A stretch of DNA of 64,000 bases from Pseudomonas brassicacearum (GCF_003732265.1 NZ_MOBK01000017.1:1-64000); one strand, 5' to 3'. Shown: positions 19,701 through 28,312, counted from the first letter of the stretch. The notes: generated by a model from the sequence alone, not told the origin. Translations and numbers: made by a program.

Positions 19701-21621
19701 CGTATTCGGTAACGGCCTGTTGATGTCCGAAACCCTGCAACTGGTGGCCGCGTTCAACCACCTGCACATCTTCATCGACCCGAACCCGGAGCCGGCGAAC
19801 AGTTTCGCCGAGCGTCAGCGCCTGTTCGACCTGCCGCGTTCGGCCTGGTCGGATTACGACACCAGCATCATGTCCGAAGGCGGCGGGATCTTCTCCCGTA
19901 GCGCGAAAAGCATCGCGATTTCCCCGCAGATGAAAGAGCGCTTCGACATTCAGGCCGACAAGCTGACCCCGACCGAACTGCTCAATGCCTTGCTCAAGGC
20001 ACCGGTAGACCTGTTGTGGAACGGCGGTATCGGCACCTACGTCAAGGCCAGCAGCGAAAGCCACGCCGATGTCGGCGACAAGGCCAACGATGCACTGCGC
20101 GTGAACGGCAACGAACTGCGCTGCAAAGTCGTGGGCGAGGGCGGTAACCTCGGGATGACCCAACTGGGTCGTGTCGAATTCGGTCTCAATGGCGGCGGTT
20201 CCAACACCGACTTCATCGACAACGCCGGTGGCGTCGACTGCTCCGACCACGAAGTCAACATCAAGATCCTGCTGAACGAAGTGGTTCAAGCGGGCGACAT
20301 GACCGACAAGCAACGTAACGAGTTGCTGGCGAGCATGACCGACGAAGTCGGCAGCCTGGTGCTGGGCAACAACTACAAGCAGACTCAGGCTTTGTCCCTG
20401 GCTGCGCGTCGTGCCTTGCCGCGCATCGCTGAATACAAGCGTCTGATGAATGATCTGGAAGGCCGCGGCAAGCTGGATCGCGCCATCGAGTTCCTGCCGA
20501 ACGAAGAAGCGATCAACGAGCGCGTTGCAGAGGGCCATGGCCTGACCCGCGCCGAGCTGTCGGTACTGATCTCGTACAGCAAGATCGACCTCAAGGAAGC
20601 GCTGCTCAATTCCTTGGTGCCGGACGACGACTACCTGACCCGCGACATGGAAACCGCTTTCCCGCCGTCGCTGGTGAGCAAGTTCTCCGAAGCCATGCGC
20701 CGTCACCGTCTGAAGCGCGAAATCGTCAGCACCCAGATCGCCAACGACCTGGTCAACCACATGGGCATCACCTTCGTTCAACGACTCAAAGAGTCGACCG
20801 GCATGAGCCCGGCGAACGTGGCGGGCGCTTACGTGATCGTGCGTGACATTTTCCATCTCCCGCACTGGTTCCGTCAGATCGAAGCCCTGGATTACCAGGT
20901 ATCCGCCGACGTGCAACTGGAGCTGATGGACGAGCTGATGCGTTTGGGCCGCCGCGCCACGCGCTGGTTCCTGCGCAGCCGTCGCAACGAGCAGAATGCC
21001 GCTCGTGACGTCGCGCACTTCGGTCCACATCTGGCAGCGCTGGGCCTCAAGCTCGACGAACTGCTGGAAGGCCCGACCCGCGAAGTCTGGCAGACCCGCT
21101 ATCAGGCTTACGTCGCTGCTGGCGTACCTGAGTTGCTGGCGCGCATGGTTGCAGGCACCACTCACCTGTACACCTTGCTGCCAATCATCGAAGCGTCGGA
21201 CGTGACCGGCCAGAACGCAGCAGACGTCGCGAAGGCTTACTTCGCCGTCGGCAGCGCGCTGGACATTACCTGGTACCTGCAACAAATCAGCGCGCTGCCG
21301 GTTGAAAACAACTGGCAAGCCCTGGCCCGTGAAGCGTTCCGTGATGATGTCGACTGGCAGCAACGTGCGATCACCATCTCCGTCCTGCAACAGGGCGACG
21401 GCACTCAGGACGTGGAAACACGCCTGGCGCTGTGGATGGAAGCGCACGAAGGCATGATCGAACGCTGGCGCGCGATGCTGGTGGAAATCCGTGCCGCCAG
21501 CGGCACGGACTACGCCATGTACGCGGTGGCCAACCGTGAGTTGCTGGACCTGGCATTGAGCGGGCAAGCGGTGGTGACCACCACTTCAGCCGTCAGCGAA
21601 GAGCTGGAGCCGGCGGCCTGA
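16720..21621 (+). CDS. gdhB: NAD-specific glutamate dehydrogenase, large (180 kDa) class
   Basis: 1633 residues from ATG 16720 (AAGCGGAG about 12 bases upstream). The enzyme oxidises glutamate to 2-oxoglutarate and ammonia with NAD. The long N-terminal part carries ACT-like regulatory regions. The catalytic domain includes RGGLRWSDR, KNSVIVPVGAKGGF, KGTATFSDIAN, GVGDMAGDVFGNGLL and GEGGNLGMTQLGR. The C-terminal helical extension is present. The length matches Pseudomonas GdhB (about 1620). It supports arginine, glutamate and histidine catabolism. It is monocistronic, ended by a strong terminator. Confidence 0.97.
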   Translation: MAFFTAASKADFQHQLQAALAQHISEQALPQVALFAEQFFGIISLDELTQRRLSDLAGCTLSAWRLLERFDHAQPQVRVYNPDYERHGWQSTHTAVEVLHHDLPFLVDSVRTELNRRGYSIHTLQTTVLSVRRGSKGELLEILPKGTQGEGILQESLMYLEIDRCANTAELNVLSKELEQVLGEVRVAVADFEPMKAKVQEILTGLDNSQYAVDPEEKGEIKSFLEWLVGNHFTFLGYEEFVVRDEADGGHIVYDQDSFLGLTKLLRTGLTYDDLRIEDYAVNYLREPTLLSFAKAAHPSRVHRPAYPDYVSIREIDAAGNVIKECRFMGLYTSSVYGESVRVIPYIRRKVEEIERRSGFQAKAHLGKELAQVVEVLPRDDLFQTPVDELFSTVMSIVQIQERNKIRVFLRKDPYGRFCYCLAYVPRDIYSTEVRQKIQQVLMDRLKASDCEFWTFFSESVLARVQLILRVDPKNRLDIDPVLLEKEVVQACRSWQDDYASLVVESFGEAHGTNVLADFPKGFPAGYRERFAAHSAVVDMQHLLSLNEKNPLVMSFYQPLGQVSGQRMLHCKLYHADTPLALSDVLPILENLGLRVLGEFPYRLRHTNGREFWIHDFAFTAAEGLELDIQQLNDTLQDAFVHIVRGDAENDAFNRLVLTAGLPWRDVALLRAYARYMKQIRLGFDLGYIASTLNNHTDIARELTRLFKTRFYLARKLSGDDLEDKQQRLEHAIIAALDEVQVLNEDRILRRYLDLIKATLRTNFYQTDANGKNKSYFSFKFNPHQIPELPKPVPKFEIFVYSPRVEGVHLRFGNVARGGLRWSDREEDYRTEVLGLVKAQQVKNSVIVPVGAKGGFLPRRLPLGGNRDEIAAEGIACYRIFISGLLDITDNLKDGALVPPANVVRHDDDDPYLVVAADKGTATFSDIANGIAIDYGFWLGDAFASGGSAGYDHKKMGITAKGAWVGVQRHFRERGINVQKDSITVVGVGDMAGDVFGNGLLMSETLQLVAAFNHLHIFIDPNPEPANSFAERQRLFDLPRSAWSDYDTSIMSEGGGIFSRSAKSIAISPQMKERFDIQADKLTPTELLNALLKAPVDLLWNGGIGTYVKASSESHADVGDKANDALRVNGNELRCKVVGEGGNLGMTQLGRVEFGLNGGGSNTDFIDNAGGVDCSDHEVNIKILLNEVVQAGDMTDKQRNELLASMTDEVGSLVLGNNYKQTQALSLAARRALPRIAEYKRLMNDLEGRGKLDRAIEFLPNEEAINERVAEGHGLTRAELSVLISYSKIDLKEALLNSLVPDDDYLTRDMETAFPPSLVSKFSEAMRRHRLKREIVSTQIANDLVNHMGITFVQRLKESTGMSPANVAGAYVIVRDIFHLPHWFRQIEALDYQVSADVQLELMDELMRLGRRATRWFLRSRRNEQNAARDVAHFGPHLAALGLKLDELLEGPTREVWQTRYQAYVAAGVPELLARMVAGTTHLYTLLPIIEASDVTGQNAADVAKAYFAVGSALDITWYLQQISALPVENNWQALAREAFRDDVDWQQRAITISVLQQGDGTQDVETRLALWMEAHEGMIERWRAMLVEIRAASGTDYAMYAVANRELLDLALSGQAVVTTTSAVSEELEPAA

Positions 21622-21635
21622 TAGGGCGCTGAATG

Positions 21636-21671
21636 AAAAAACCCCGCATGGAGACATGCGGGGTTTTTTTT
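21636..21671 (+). terminator. Rho-independent terminator of gdhB
   Basis: AAAAACCCCGCATG, a 5-nt loop, then CATGCGGGGTTTTTTTT. The 9-bp GC-rich stem and long T-run are a textbook structure. The A-run on the left could make it work for the minus strand too. Confidence 0.95.
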
Positions 21672-21702
21672 GCCTGATGGTTATGGGTTGTTTGTTCAGG
21701 CC

Positions 21703-21771
21703 TCTTCGCGAGCAAGCCCGCTCCCACATTGGAACGCATTTCAAATGTGGGAGCGGGCTTGCTCGCGAAGG
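21703..21771. repeat. REP doublet
   Basis: Inverted arms CTTCGCGAGCAAGCCCGCTC and GAGCGGGCTTGCTCGCGAAG with a short spacer, directly after the gdhB terminator. Confidence 0.88.
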
Positions 21772-21782
21772 GGTCATTAGCC

Positions 21783-22493
21783 TCAATACAACTCCCGGCC
21801 CGAATTATTCTCCAGCATCGACACTTTATCTGTCGGACTGGTCAATAAATTACTGAGTGACTGGTCAAACTTCTGCAATGCCCTAACTTGCACATTCTGT
21901 TGCTCGTTAATATCCGTCACTATCTCTGAACTAGGCTTGAAGTCCGCCCAAAGAGGCGTAAGCGCTTTCGCATCATGCCCTTGGGCAGTGCCAATATAGT
22001 TAAGGTTAGAGTCGTAAAAGTCTGCGCTGACATCCGCCGCCAAATCCGAACTGCGCGAGGTCATCAACTGGCTGCGGCTATCGACAATCGCGACCACGTC
22101 CGGTTTCGCCGCCTTGAGGCTTTGCATGTCCGGGTACACCGTGACCGAGCCGAATTGGCGCTGCAACGAGGCCTTTACCCAGTCCACGGCCAGGTCTGGT
22201 TTGGAGGTGGCGACGAAGGCGTCATGAATCGGTTGTACCAGCAAACTCTGGCCGAAACCGGTGCCCGCGTTGGCCTGGTAGTCCTGGAGGTAGGCGCGAT
22301 TGGTCTGGGTGTTGCGGCTGTAGACGATGCCCAGCGAGACGTTATGGCCATTAGGAATGCTCGTGGCATTGCTGCGGCCAACAGGCGCGGTAAAGATGCC
22401 ATCCAGCGAAGAGACTGCACTTGGCGCGGTGGGGATCGAGCAGCCTGCTAAGACCATCGTCATCGTCAAGGTACTGACAAGCGCAAGTTTCAT
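21783..22493 (-). CDS. Lipoprotein of unknown function
   Basis: 236 residues from ATG 22493. The sequence before it (CACGGGAGTAACACC) is a good ribosome site, and the longer upstream extension would hide the signal peptide. MKLALVSTLTMTMVLAGC is a lipoprotein signal with lipobox LAGC. The mature protein includes KAAKPDVVAIVDSRSQL and LNYIGTAQGHDAKAL. This resembles outer-membrane lipoproteins that assemble in the envelope, but no named domain is recognised. It is a single gene upstream of a REP doublet. Confidence 0.72.
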   Translation of the reverse strand: MKLALVSTLTMTMVLAGCSIPTAPSAVSSLDGIFTAPVGRSNATSIPNGHNVSLGIVYSRNTQTNRAYLQDYQANAGTGFGQSLLVQPIHDAFVATSKPDLAVDWVKASLQRQFGSVTVYPDMQSLKAAKPDVVAIVDSRSQLMTSRSSDLAADVSADFYDSNLNYIGTAQGHDAKALTPLWADFKPSSEIVTDINEQQNVQVRALQKFDQSLSNLLTSPTDKVSMLENNSGRELY

Positions 22494-22663
22494 GGTGTTA
22501 CTCCCGTGAAACAACTTGAAGTCGGAAAGATTGAGTGCCGGTATGTTCCGGCGGTGATTCCAGACTAAACCTGTCTTCGCTGAATTAAACAACCAATAAA
22601 CAGACTTGTTGGCAGACCAATAGTTTTATTTGGTTTAAACAGGGTTGGTTGATTGCGTCGAGA

Positions 22664-22703
22664 AATAAAAAGGCCCGAAATCGAAGTTCGGGCCCTTTTA
22701 TTT
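22664..22703 (-). terminator. Bidirectional hairpin terminator
   Basis: AAAAAGGCCCGAA, a 7-nt loop, then TTCGGGCCCTTTTATTT: an 8-bp stem with A- and T-runs on both sides. It lies just beyond the stop of the minus-strand cupin gene. Confidence 0.9.
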
Positions 22704-22722
22704 ATGGCTGTACGTTCAGCCA

Positions 22723-23136
22723 TCAGTTTTCCAATGGGATCAACACTTTCTCATCAGGAGACAACACCATGAACACCAGCAGTTTGGCAGGCTTTGTTGC
22801 GCTGGCGTTCTTCGAGACCAAATGTTCCGATCCTGCAGGCTCGTACCAGTATTGGCCGGCCTTGTAGGTGATCGCTTTTTCACCCTTTACCTGGGAAGTG
22901 ATCGCGCCGGAAATGACGTACGCCATGGCTGTGCCTTCATGCTTATGGGCAATCGAGGATTGGCCAGGCTTGTAGTCGACTTCGATCATCATGGCTTTTT
23001 TGCCGGGGACGTTTTTCAGCAATTCGTCCTGCAGCACCGTGACCTTCTCTGAAGGGCCTTCGTGGGCAAGCGCGGTGACTGAAGTGGTCAGGGCGAGGAC
23101 AGCGAGCGGGGCAGCAAGGAAACGCAAAGCTTTCAT
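22723..23136 (-). CDS. Exported cupin-domain protein
   Basis: 137 residues with signal peptide MKALRFLAAPLAVLALTTSVTALA. The rest is a single small beta-barrel cupin: SSIAHKHEGTAMAYVISGAI carries the His-x-His and Glu-type metal ligands of motif 1, and PAGSEHLVSKN gives the second motif histidine. Secreted mono-cupins bind metal but their reactions are mostly unknown. The gene is monocistronic with a strong terminator. Confidence 0.85.
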   Translation of the reverse strand: MKALRFLAAPLAVLALTTSVTALAHEGPSEKVTVLQDELLKNVPGKKAMMIEVDYKPGQSSIAHKHEGTAMAYVISGAITSQVKGEKAITYKAGQYWYEPAGSEHLVSKNASATKPAKLLVFMVLSPDEKVLIPLEN

Positions 23137-23261
23137 GGTTCATTACCTGCGGTGGTTATCGTCAGCAACAACGATAGTCCGCAGGGTGGGCCAATCAAAC
23201 AGCCAATATTCGGGAAGGTGAGGGGACCAATCCAGCCCCGCAATGGTTGTCGCAACTGTCC

Positions 23262-23382
23262 TTGTGGCGAGGGGGCTTGCCCCCGTTGGGGCACGAAGTG
23301 GCCCCCATTGGATTAAATACACCGAGCCGCCTGTTTTTGCGACCGCTTCGCGCTCGAACGGGGGCAAGCCCCCTCGCCACAA
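23262..23382. repeat. REP-type hairpin, GTGGCGAGGGGGCTTGCCCCC family
   Basis: The arms GTGGCGAGGGGGCTTGCCCC and its complement enclose about 80 bases, between the cupin gene and the ABM-domain gene. Confidence 0.85.
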
Positions 23383-23402
23383 GAACAGCTGCTATCAGGT
23401 GT

Positions 23403-23696
23403 TCAGCGGATCGGGAAGCTGTTGAAATCCACGGCATTCGCCAGTTGGTTGTCAATCAGGCCGATGAAGCCCTGGACTTCGGGGCAGTTGAAATGGGAAT
23501 GCATGGCCGCTTCCGATTGCCAGCGCGCACTGACGGTCCAGCGGTTGGTGTCCTCGGGGCAGCGGTCGACCATATAGGAGTCGCAGCCCGGTAGTTCGCG
23601 CAGGGTTTCGACAATCTTTTGCAGTTGCTTGCCCAGTTCATCCGAGCGGCCTGCGGCGGCCTGCACCTGTACGGTATTGATCACTTCGTTGGACAT
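23403..23696 (-). CDS. Antibiotic biosynthesis monooxygenase (ABM) domain protein
   Basis: 97 residues with the dimeric ferredoxin-like ABM fold: INTVQVQAAAGRSDELGKQL, CDSYMVDRCPEDTNRWTVSARW, then HFNCPEVQGFI. CAGGAGTGTGAGCA before the ATG is a good ribosome site. Members oxidise quinol- or heme-like substrates or act as small stress-linked proteins. The substrate cannot be inferred. Confidence 0.85.
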   Translation of the reverse strand: MSNEVINTVQVQAAAGRSDELGKQLQKIVETLRELPGCDSYMVDRCPEDTNRWTVSARWQSEAAMHSHFNCPEVQGFIGLIDNQLANAVDFNSFPIR

Positions 23697-23819
23697 TGCT
23701 CACACTCCTGAATCAGGCCGGACGAATCCTGCTCATTGAGGGATAACGCTTATGCAGGATAGGCCTGCAACCCCGGACCGCCAATAGCCAATCGCCCGGT
23801 AAAGCCGCAGACCAATCTG

Positions 23820-25253
23820 TCAGGCTACCTGCTGCAAAATGTCGCGCAGACGGTCCAGGGCGGTGTCGATGTCCAGCGTGTCAATGGCGCCAAAACCCAG
23901 CAAAAGCCCGGGTTGAGGCGCTTGCTGGAAGTAAAAGGCCTCGATGGAATAGAGACCGACTTCGACCTTTTTCGCCAATTCGATCAACAAGGCCAGATCG
24001 ATAGGCACTTTGCACATCACCACCATGTGGAACCCGGCCGTGGTGGGCACGGGCTCGAACCACGGCGACAGGTCGCCCGCCATGCGCGCCAGGATGCGTT
24101 CGCGACGCCCGGCATAGATCGTGTGGCAGCGGCGAATATGCTTGAGCAGGCAGCCTTCGGCGATGAATTTGGCCAGCGCCCACTGCGGCATTGTGGAGGT
24201 GTGCAGGTCGGTGAGTTGCTTGGCGCGGATCACCGCTTCGAGAATCGCCGGCGGCAAAATCGCATAGCCCAGCCGCAACTCCGGCAGCAAGGTTTTCGAG
24301 AAGGTCCCGACGTACGCGACGATCCCGCGCTCATCCATGCTTTGCAGCGAATCGGTGGGGCGGCCCTCGTAGCGAAATTCGCTGTCGTAATCGTCCTCGA
24401 TGATGATCGCGCCCAGTTCATAAGCGCGTTCCAGCAGGGCCACCCGGCGTTCCTGGCTCATCGGCAGGCCGAGAGGGAACTGATGGGACGGTGTGACGTA
24501 GATCAGCCGCGTGCCGAGGGGGATTTTGTCCACCTGAATGCCTTCTGCGTCCACCGGTACACCGAGCACCGTGGCACCGTGCGAGCCAAACAACAGGCGT
24601 GCCGGCGGGTAACCGGGGTCTTCCATGGCGACGATGCTGCCGGGCCGCGTGATCACCCGGGAAATCAGGTCCAGCGCCTGTTGCGCGCCGTTGCACACCA
24701 CCACGTCTTCGTCCTGGCAATTGACCCCGCGCGAGAACGCGATGTGCCGGGCGATGGCGTTGCGCAGCGCCGGCAGGCCCTCGGGCAGGCTGTAGAAGCC
24801 CTTGGAACCGGCAATCTGGCGCAAGGCATGGGAGGTGCAGCGACGCCAGTCATCCTGCGGGAACTGGCCCTTGCTGGTGGCGCCGCCAATGAAGTCATAA
24901 CGCAACGAGCCTTCCAGCGTCGGATGCCGCAGGAACACTGGCAGCTGGCGCCAGGATTCGATGACCTCAAAACTCGCCAGCTCGGAATGGCTTTGTTTGC
25001 GGGCGATTTTCGAGGGCCGCGCATTCACGTAAGTGCCTTTGCCAATCACTCCGGTGAGGAAGTTTTCGTAGGTCAACTGCGCGTAGGTATCGGAAATGGT
25101 CTTGCGCGAAATCCCCAGCTGTTCGGCCAGCAAGCGGCTGGGCGGCAGCTGGGTCCCGGCGGCGAGGCGCCCGGATTCGATGGCGCTGCGCAACTGGTTG
25201 TACAACTGGCCCGTCAGGTCCTTGCGGCCGTTGATGACAACATGAAGTTCCAT
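23820..25253 (-). CDS. MocR/PdxR-type transcriptional regulator (GntR HTH fused to class I aminotransferase fold)
   Basis: 477 residues. The N-terminal winged helix is of GntR type (LYNQLRSAIESGRLAAGTQLPPSRLLAEQLGISRKTI, about 17-53). The aminotransferase-like domain holds VVVCNGAQQALD, EDPGYPPAR, IIIEDDYDSEFRYEG and YVGTFSKTLLPELRLGY. The lysine in TFSK is the PLP-binding residue. MocR proteins are PLP-sensing regulators that bind direct repeats near their own and divergent genes. It is divergent from the AhpD-like gene, and two GATTGGT repeats lie in the shared region. Confidence 0.92.
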   Translation of the reverse strand: MELHVVINGRKDLTGQLYNQLRSAIESGRLAAGTQLPPSRLLAEQLGISRKTISDTYAQLTYENFLTGVIGKGTYVNARPSKIARKQSHSELASFEVIESWRQLPVFLRHPTLEGSLRYDFIGGATSKGQFPQDDWRRCTSHALRQIAGSKGFYSLPEGLPALRNAIARHIAFSRGVNCQDEDVVVCNGAQQALDLISRVITRPGSIVAMEDPGYPPARLLFGSHGATVLGVPVDAEGIQVDKIPLGTRLIYVTPSHQFPLGLPMSQERRVALLERAYELGAIIIEDDYDSEFRYEGRPTDSLQSMDERGIVAYVGTFSKTLLPELRLGYAILPPAILEAVIRAKQLTDLHTSTMPQWALAKFIAEGCLLKHIRRCHTIYAGRRERILARMAGDLSPWFEPVPTTAGFHMVVMCKVPIDLALLIELAKKVEVGLYSIEAFYFQQAPQPGLLLGFGAIDTLDIDTALDRLRDILQQVA

Positions 25254-25349
25254 ACCGGCGGGGCTCCTGCAGCGGTTGAGGCGCGTGTGCGTCGCGCCAG
25301 ATTACCCGCATGCGCGGCCGTGCAGAAGTTGCGTGGGTGAAAAACCCGG

Positions 25350-25371
25350 GATTGGTTTGGTGCCGATTGGT
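25350..25371. promoter_or_regulatory. Direct repeat GATTGGT x2, candidate MocR operator
   Basis: GATTGGT at 25350-25356 and again at 25365-25371, 15 bp apart, lies between the divergent mocR (start 25253) and AhpD-like gene (start 25460). MocR regulators typically use direct repeats of this size near the divergent promoter. The assignment is inferred from position only. Confidence 0.4.
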
Positions 25372-25459
25372 CCACGGTTATTTCGCAGAATTGGATCTGT
25401 CGCGCCGCGGCCTCGGCGACTACCGTGAAATACACATCATCGCGTCACGAGGTCGCCCC

Positions 25460-25900
25460 ATGAGTTCCCGCCTGGATTACTACAGCGCGTCGCCCAAAGC
25501 GATGAAAGCGATGATTGCCATGGAAGCCTTGACCAGCAACCTCAGTATCGAACCCGCGCTGCTGCACCTGATCAAGATCCGCGCCTCGCAGCTCAACGGC
25601 TGCGCCTTCTGCACCGACATGCACTCGGTGGACGCACGGCGCCTGGGCGAGACCGATCGACGCTTGTACTCAATCGTCGTGTGGCGCGACAGCGGCTTTT
25701 TCAACCCTCGGGAACGAGCGGCGCTGGCCTGGACCGAAGCGGTGACGCTGCTGTCTGAAAGCCACGTGCCAGACGACGTGTTCGCTCTGGCGAGGGAGCA
25801 ATTCAGCGAAGCCGAACTGGTCGATTTGACGATTGCCGTGACCACCATCAACAGCTGGAATCGCCTGGCGGTGAGTTTTCGACAAACCCCCGGCGGCTGA
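25460..25900 (+). CDS. Carboxymuconolactone decarboxylase / AhpD-like protein
   Basis: 146 residues from ATG 25460; the upstream in-frame extension from 25310 runs through the divergent promoter and is rejected. The AhpD motif QLNGCAFCTDMHSVDARR carries the redox CxxC pair and the nearby His, followed by RERAALAWTEAVTLL, as in the peroxidase-like subfamily. Expected to be a thiol peroxidase or reductase acting on small organic peroxides. It is divergent from a MocR regulator, which likely controls it. Confidence 0.88.
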   Translation: MSSRLDYYSASPKAMKAMIAMEALTSNLSIEPALLHLIKIRASQLNGCAFCTDMHSVDARRLGETDRRLYSIVVWRDSGFFNPRERAALAWTEAVTLLSESHVPDDVFALAREQFSEAELVDLTIAVTTINSWNRLAVSFRQTPGG

Positions 25901-25986
25901 ATCGATTATCCGCGCCGGTGTCACATCAGGTTCATAAACGCTGCGCAGGATGAGGTTTTCAAGGATCGATCGACAGGGAGTCACAG

Positions 25987-26907
25987 ATGTCATTGATGGA
26001 ATCCACCTATGCTGCCGGCATCGACCCGGTGCTGGCGCAGTCCTTCCGGGTGAGCGCCCGCTGCGGGTGCTTCATGCAGGCGGCTCGCAGCCTCAATATC
26101 AAGTCCACGCAGTTGCGCAAACACCTGGCGCAGCTTGAGTCGCAATTGCAGTGTTCGCTGTTCAATCACCAGGACAATGGCCTGGCCCTGAGTCGTGAAG
26201 GCTTGGCGCTTCAGGCGCAGCTGATCGCGCTGGCCCATGAGCGTGATGCACCGGTGATCGAACAACCGCTGATTCGCCTGGCGGTGGCCGAGTCGATCCT
26301 GCATGACATTCTCGGCCGTGATCTGGTCGCCTTGTTGCGCCGCAACGCCAGCGTACGCCTGGACATCATCACTCTCGATAGTGAGCTGAGTCTGCAGGCG
26401 ATCAGCGCCGATGTGGTGCTGTGGCTGGCTGGCACGGATTCGCCGTTGCCGGGGCCGAGTTTTGCGGTCAGCGAGCCCCAGCGTCTGGCGCGTCTGGAGT
26501 ATCTGCCGCATATCGCGAAACGCTATTCGCGGGTCGCGGCGCGGCCGGACAGCCTCGATGACCTGGCCGACTTCATGCTCGTGCAATGGCAGCATGACCG
26601 TCAGGTCGAGAGTTTTCGGCCGTGGAACAGCGTGGTGGATCAGCGTCAGGCCGGCGTGGTGCAGTTGCATTCCTATGAACTGATGCTGGAGATGATCCGC
26701 TGCAGTGCCTGCATCGGACTGTTGCCGCGCTACATCAGCCAGTTTGATCGGGGGTTGATTGCGTTGCCTGAACTGTTCGAGCAGCCGATGCAGCGTCAGG
26801 TGTGGATGGCGGTGAATGCCGACACGAAAGGGCAGGCGGATGTGCAGATGATCGTCGAGCTGATCCACAACACCTTCAACGAGCGCCGGGAGTGGTTCGA
26901 GAACTGA
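25987..26907 (+). CDS. LysR-type transcriptional regulator
   Basis: 306 residues. The N-terminal HTH (FRVSARCGCFMQAARSLNIKSTQLRKHLAQLESQLQCSLF) is of LysR type but diverged from the usual opening. The C-terminal part is a periplasmic-binding-like effector domain (LIRLAVAESILHDILGRDLVALL). CAGGGAGTCACAG precedes the ATG. It follows the AhpD-like gene in the same direction with an 86-bp gap. The target is unknown. Confidence 0.82.
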   Translation: MSLMESTYAAGIDPVLAQSFRVSARCGCFMQAARSLNIKSTQLRKHLAQLESQLQCSLFNHQDNGLALSREGLALQAQLIALAHERDAPVIEQPLIRLAVAESILHDILGRDLVALLRRNASVRLDIITLDSELSLQAISADVVLWLAGTDSPLPGPSFAVSEPQRLARLEYLPHIAKRYSRVAARPDSLDDLADFMLVQWQHDRQVESFRPWNSVVDQRQAGVVQLHSYELMLEMIRCSACIGLLPRYISQFDRGLIALPELFEQPMQRQVWMAVNADTKGQADVQMIVELIHNTFNERREWFEN

Positions 26908-26920
26908 CCACGGTCAAAAA

Positions 26921-27025
26921 TGTGGGAGCGGGCTTGCTCGCGAAGGCGGTGTGTCATTAAACATCAATGGCGACTGACACACCGCCTTCGCGAGCAAGTC
27001 GAATCGTCGCACCGCCGCTCCCACA
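26921..27025. repeat. REP doublet, one standard and one variant arm
   Basis: Left arm TGTGGGAGCGGGCTTGCTCG; right arm CTTCGCGAGCAAGTCGAATC followed by GTCGCACCGCCGCTCCCAC, the variant form also seen near 15.8 and 38.4 kb. An inner inverted pair (GGCGGTGTGTCA / TGACACACCGCC) extends the hairpin. Confidence 0.86.
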
Positions 27026-27096
27026 GGGAATGTCGCCATGCTGGGAGAAAGCGTTGTAGAGTTGGCGGCCATATGTGCATCAAGGATGAATCACCC

Positions 27097-27618
27097 ATGC
27101 CCGCCACCAAACCGGTCATCACCCTCGAACGTTTCAGCGAATCCCACATCGAGGGCGTCACCGCGCTCTACAACGACCCGGCCATTACCCGTCAGGTCCT
27201 GCAAATGCCGTTTCAATCCACCGAGATCTGGCGCCAACGCCTGGGATCGGATAACGAACGGCTGGTGAAGCTGGTCGCGCTGCATCAGGGCACGGTCATC
27301 GGCCACATTGGCCTGGAACAGTTCTCGCGGATCCGCCGCGGCCATGCCGGCAGTTTCGGCATGGGCGTCGCGGTGGCATGGCAGGGCAAAGGCGTGGGTT
27401 CGACGCTGTTGGCGGCGGTGCTGGACATCGCCGATAACTGGATGAACCTGCAACGGGTCGAGCTTTCGGTGTACGCCGACAACGAAGCGGCCATCGGTCT
27501 GTACCGAAAGTTCGGTTTCGAGACCGAAGGCCTGTTCCGCGACTACGCCGTGCGTGACGGCCGACTGGTCGACACCTTGAGCATGGCGCGTCTGCGCCGC
27601 ACGCTAAACACCGATTGA
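27097..27618 (+). CDS. GNAT family N-acetyltransferase
   Basis: 173 residues from ATG 27097, with AAGGATGAATCACCC upstream. Longer frames reach into the REP element and are rejected. The fold is RimI/SpeG-like: VTALYNDPAITRQVLQMP, then the acetyl-CoA loop MGVAVAWQGKGVGSTLLAAVLD, and YADNEAAIGLYRKFGFETEG. The acceptor (amine or protein N-terminus) is not predictable. Confidence 0.87.
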   Translation: MPATKPVITLERFSESHIEGVTALYNDPAITRQVLQMPFQSTEIWRQRLGSDNERLVKLVALHQGTVIGHIGLEQFSRIRRGHAGSFGMGVAVAWQGKGVGSTLLAAVLDIADNWMNLQRVELSVYADNEAAIGLYRKFGFETEGLFRDYAVRDGRLVDTLSMARLRRTLNTD

Positions 27619-27619
27619 C

Positions 27620-28312
27620 TCAGTCGCCCAGTGCGAACGCCACCGCCGCCTGCGCATGCAGTCCGGTGGTGTCGAGCAGGGGCAGGGCGCTGTGCTCGGG
27701 TTTGATCAGCATGCCGATTTCCGTGCAACCGAGGATGATCGCTTGGGCGCCGCGCCGGGTCAGCGATTCGATCACCTGCTGATAGACCTTGCGCGATGTC
27801 TCGCTGATCACCCCGACGCACAACTCGTCGTAGATGATCCGGTGTACGGCGTTGCGTTCCTCGGCTTCCGGTACCAGCACGGTCAAACCCATCGCGCTCA
27901 GGCGATCCTTGAGAAAATCCTGCTCCATGGTGAACGCGGTCCCGAGTAACCCGACTTTCAGCGCACCGGCATCCACCGCCGCCTGACCGGCCGGGTCGGC
28001 GATGTGCAGGAACGGAACAGTGATCGCGGCCTGAATCTGCCCGGCCACCTTGTGCATGGTGTTGGTACACAGCACCACACACTCGGCGCCGCCGGCCTCG
28101 AGCCGCCGCGCCGCATCCACCAGAATCGACGCCGCATCGTCCCAGCGCCCGGCATGCTGGGCCTGTTCGACAGGCCCGAAGTCGACGCTGTACATTAGCA
28201 ACTGCGCCGAACGCAACGGCCCGAGACGGTCACGAACCTGTTGATTGATGAGGCGATAGTATTCGGCGCTGGACTCCCAGCTCATACCGCCAATAAGGCC
28301 GATGGTGCGCAT
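27620..28312 (-). CDS. Aspartate/glutamate racemase family protein
   Basis: 230 residues. The N-terminus is MRTIGLIGGMSWESSAEYYRL. The two catalytic cysteines appear as VVLCTNTMHK (about residue 82) and IILGCTEIGML (about residue 195), as in YgeA-type amino acid racemases. AGGGAGCACCGC precedes the ATG. It converges with the GNAT gene with only one base between the stops. Likely a cytoplasmic racemase of an acidic or broad-range amino acid. Confidence 0.9.
   Translation of the reverse strand: MRTIGLIGGMSWESSAEYYRLINQQVRDRLGPLRSAQLLMYSVDFGPVEQAQHAGRWDDAASILVDAARRLEAGGAECVVLCTNTMHKVAGQIQAAITVPFLHIADPAGQAAVDAGALKVGLLGTAFTMEQDFLKDRLSAMGLTVLVPEAEERNAVHRIIYDELCVGVISETSRKVYQQVIESLTRRGAQAIILGCTEIGMLIKPEHSALPLLDTTGLHAQAAVAFALGD

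Noticed and set aside
16690..21567. 1625-codon open frame on the minus strand opposite gdhB
   Set aside because: It is an antisense shadow of a GC-rich gene. It has no domains, no ribosome site, and low-complexity His/Gln/Val-rich content, while the plus strand is a full glutamate dehydrogenase.
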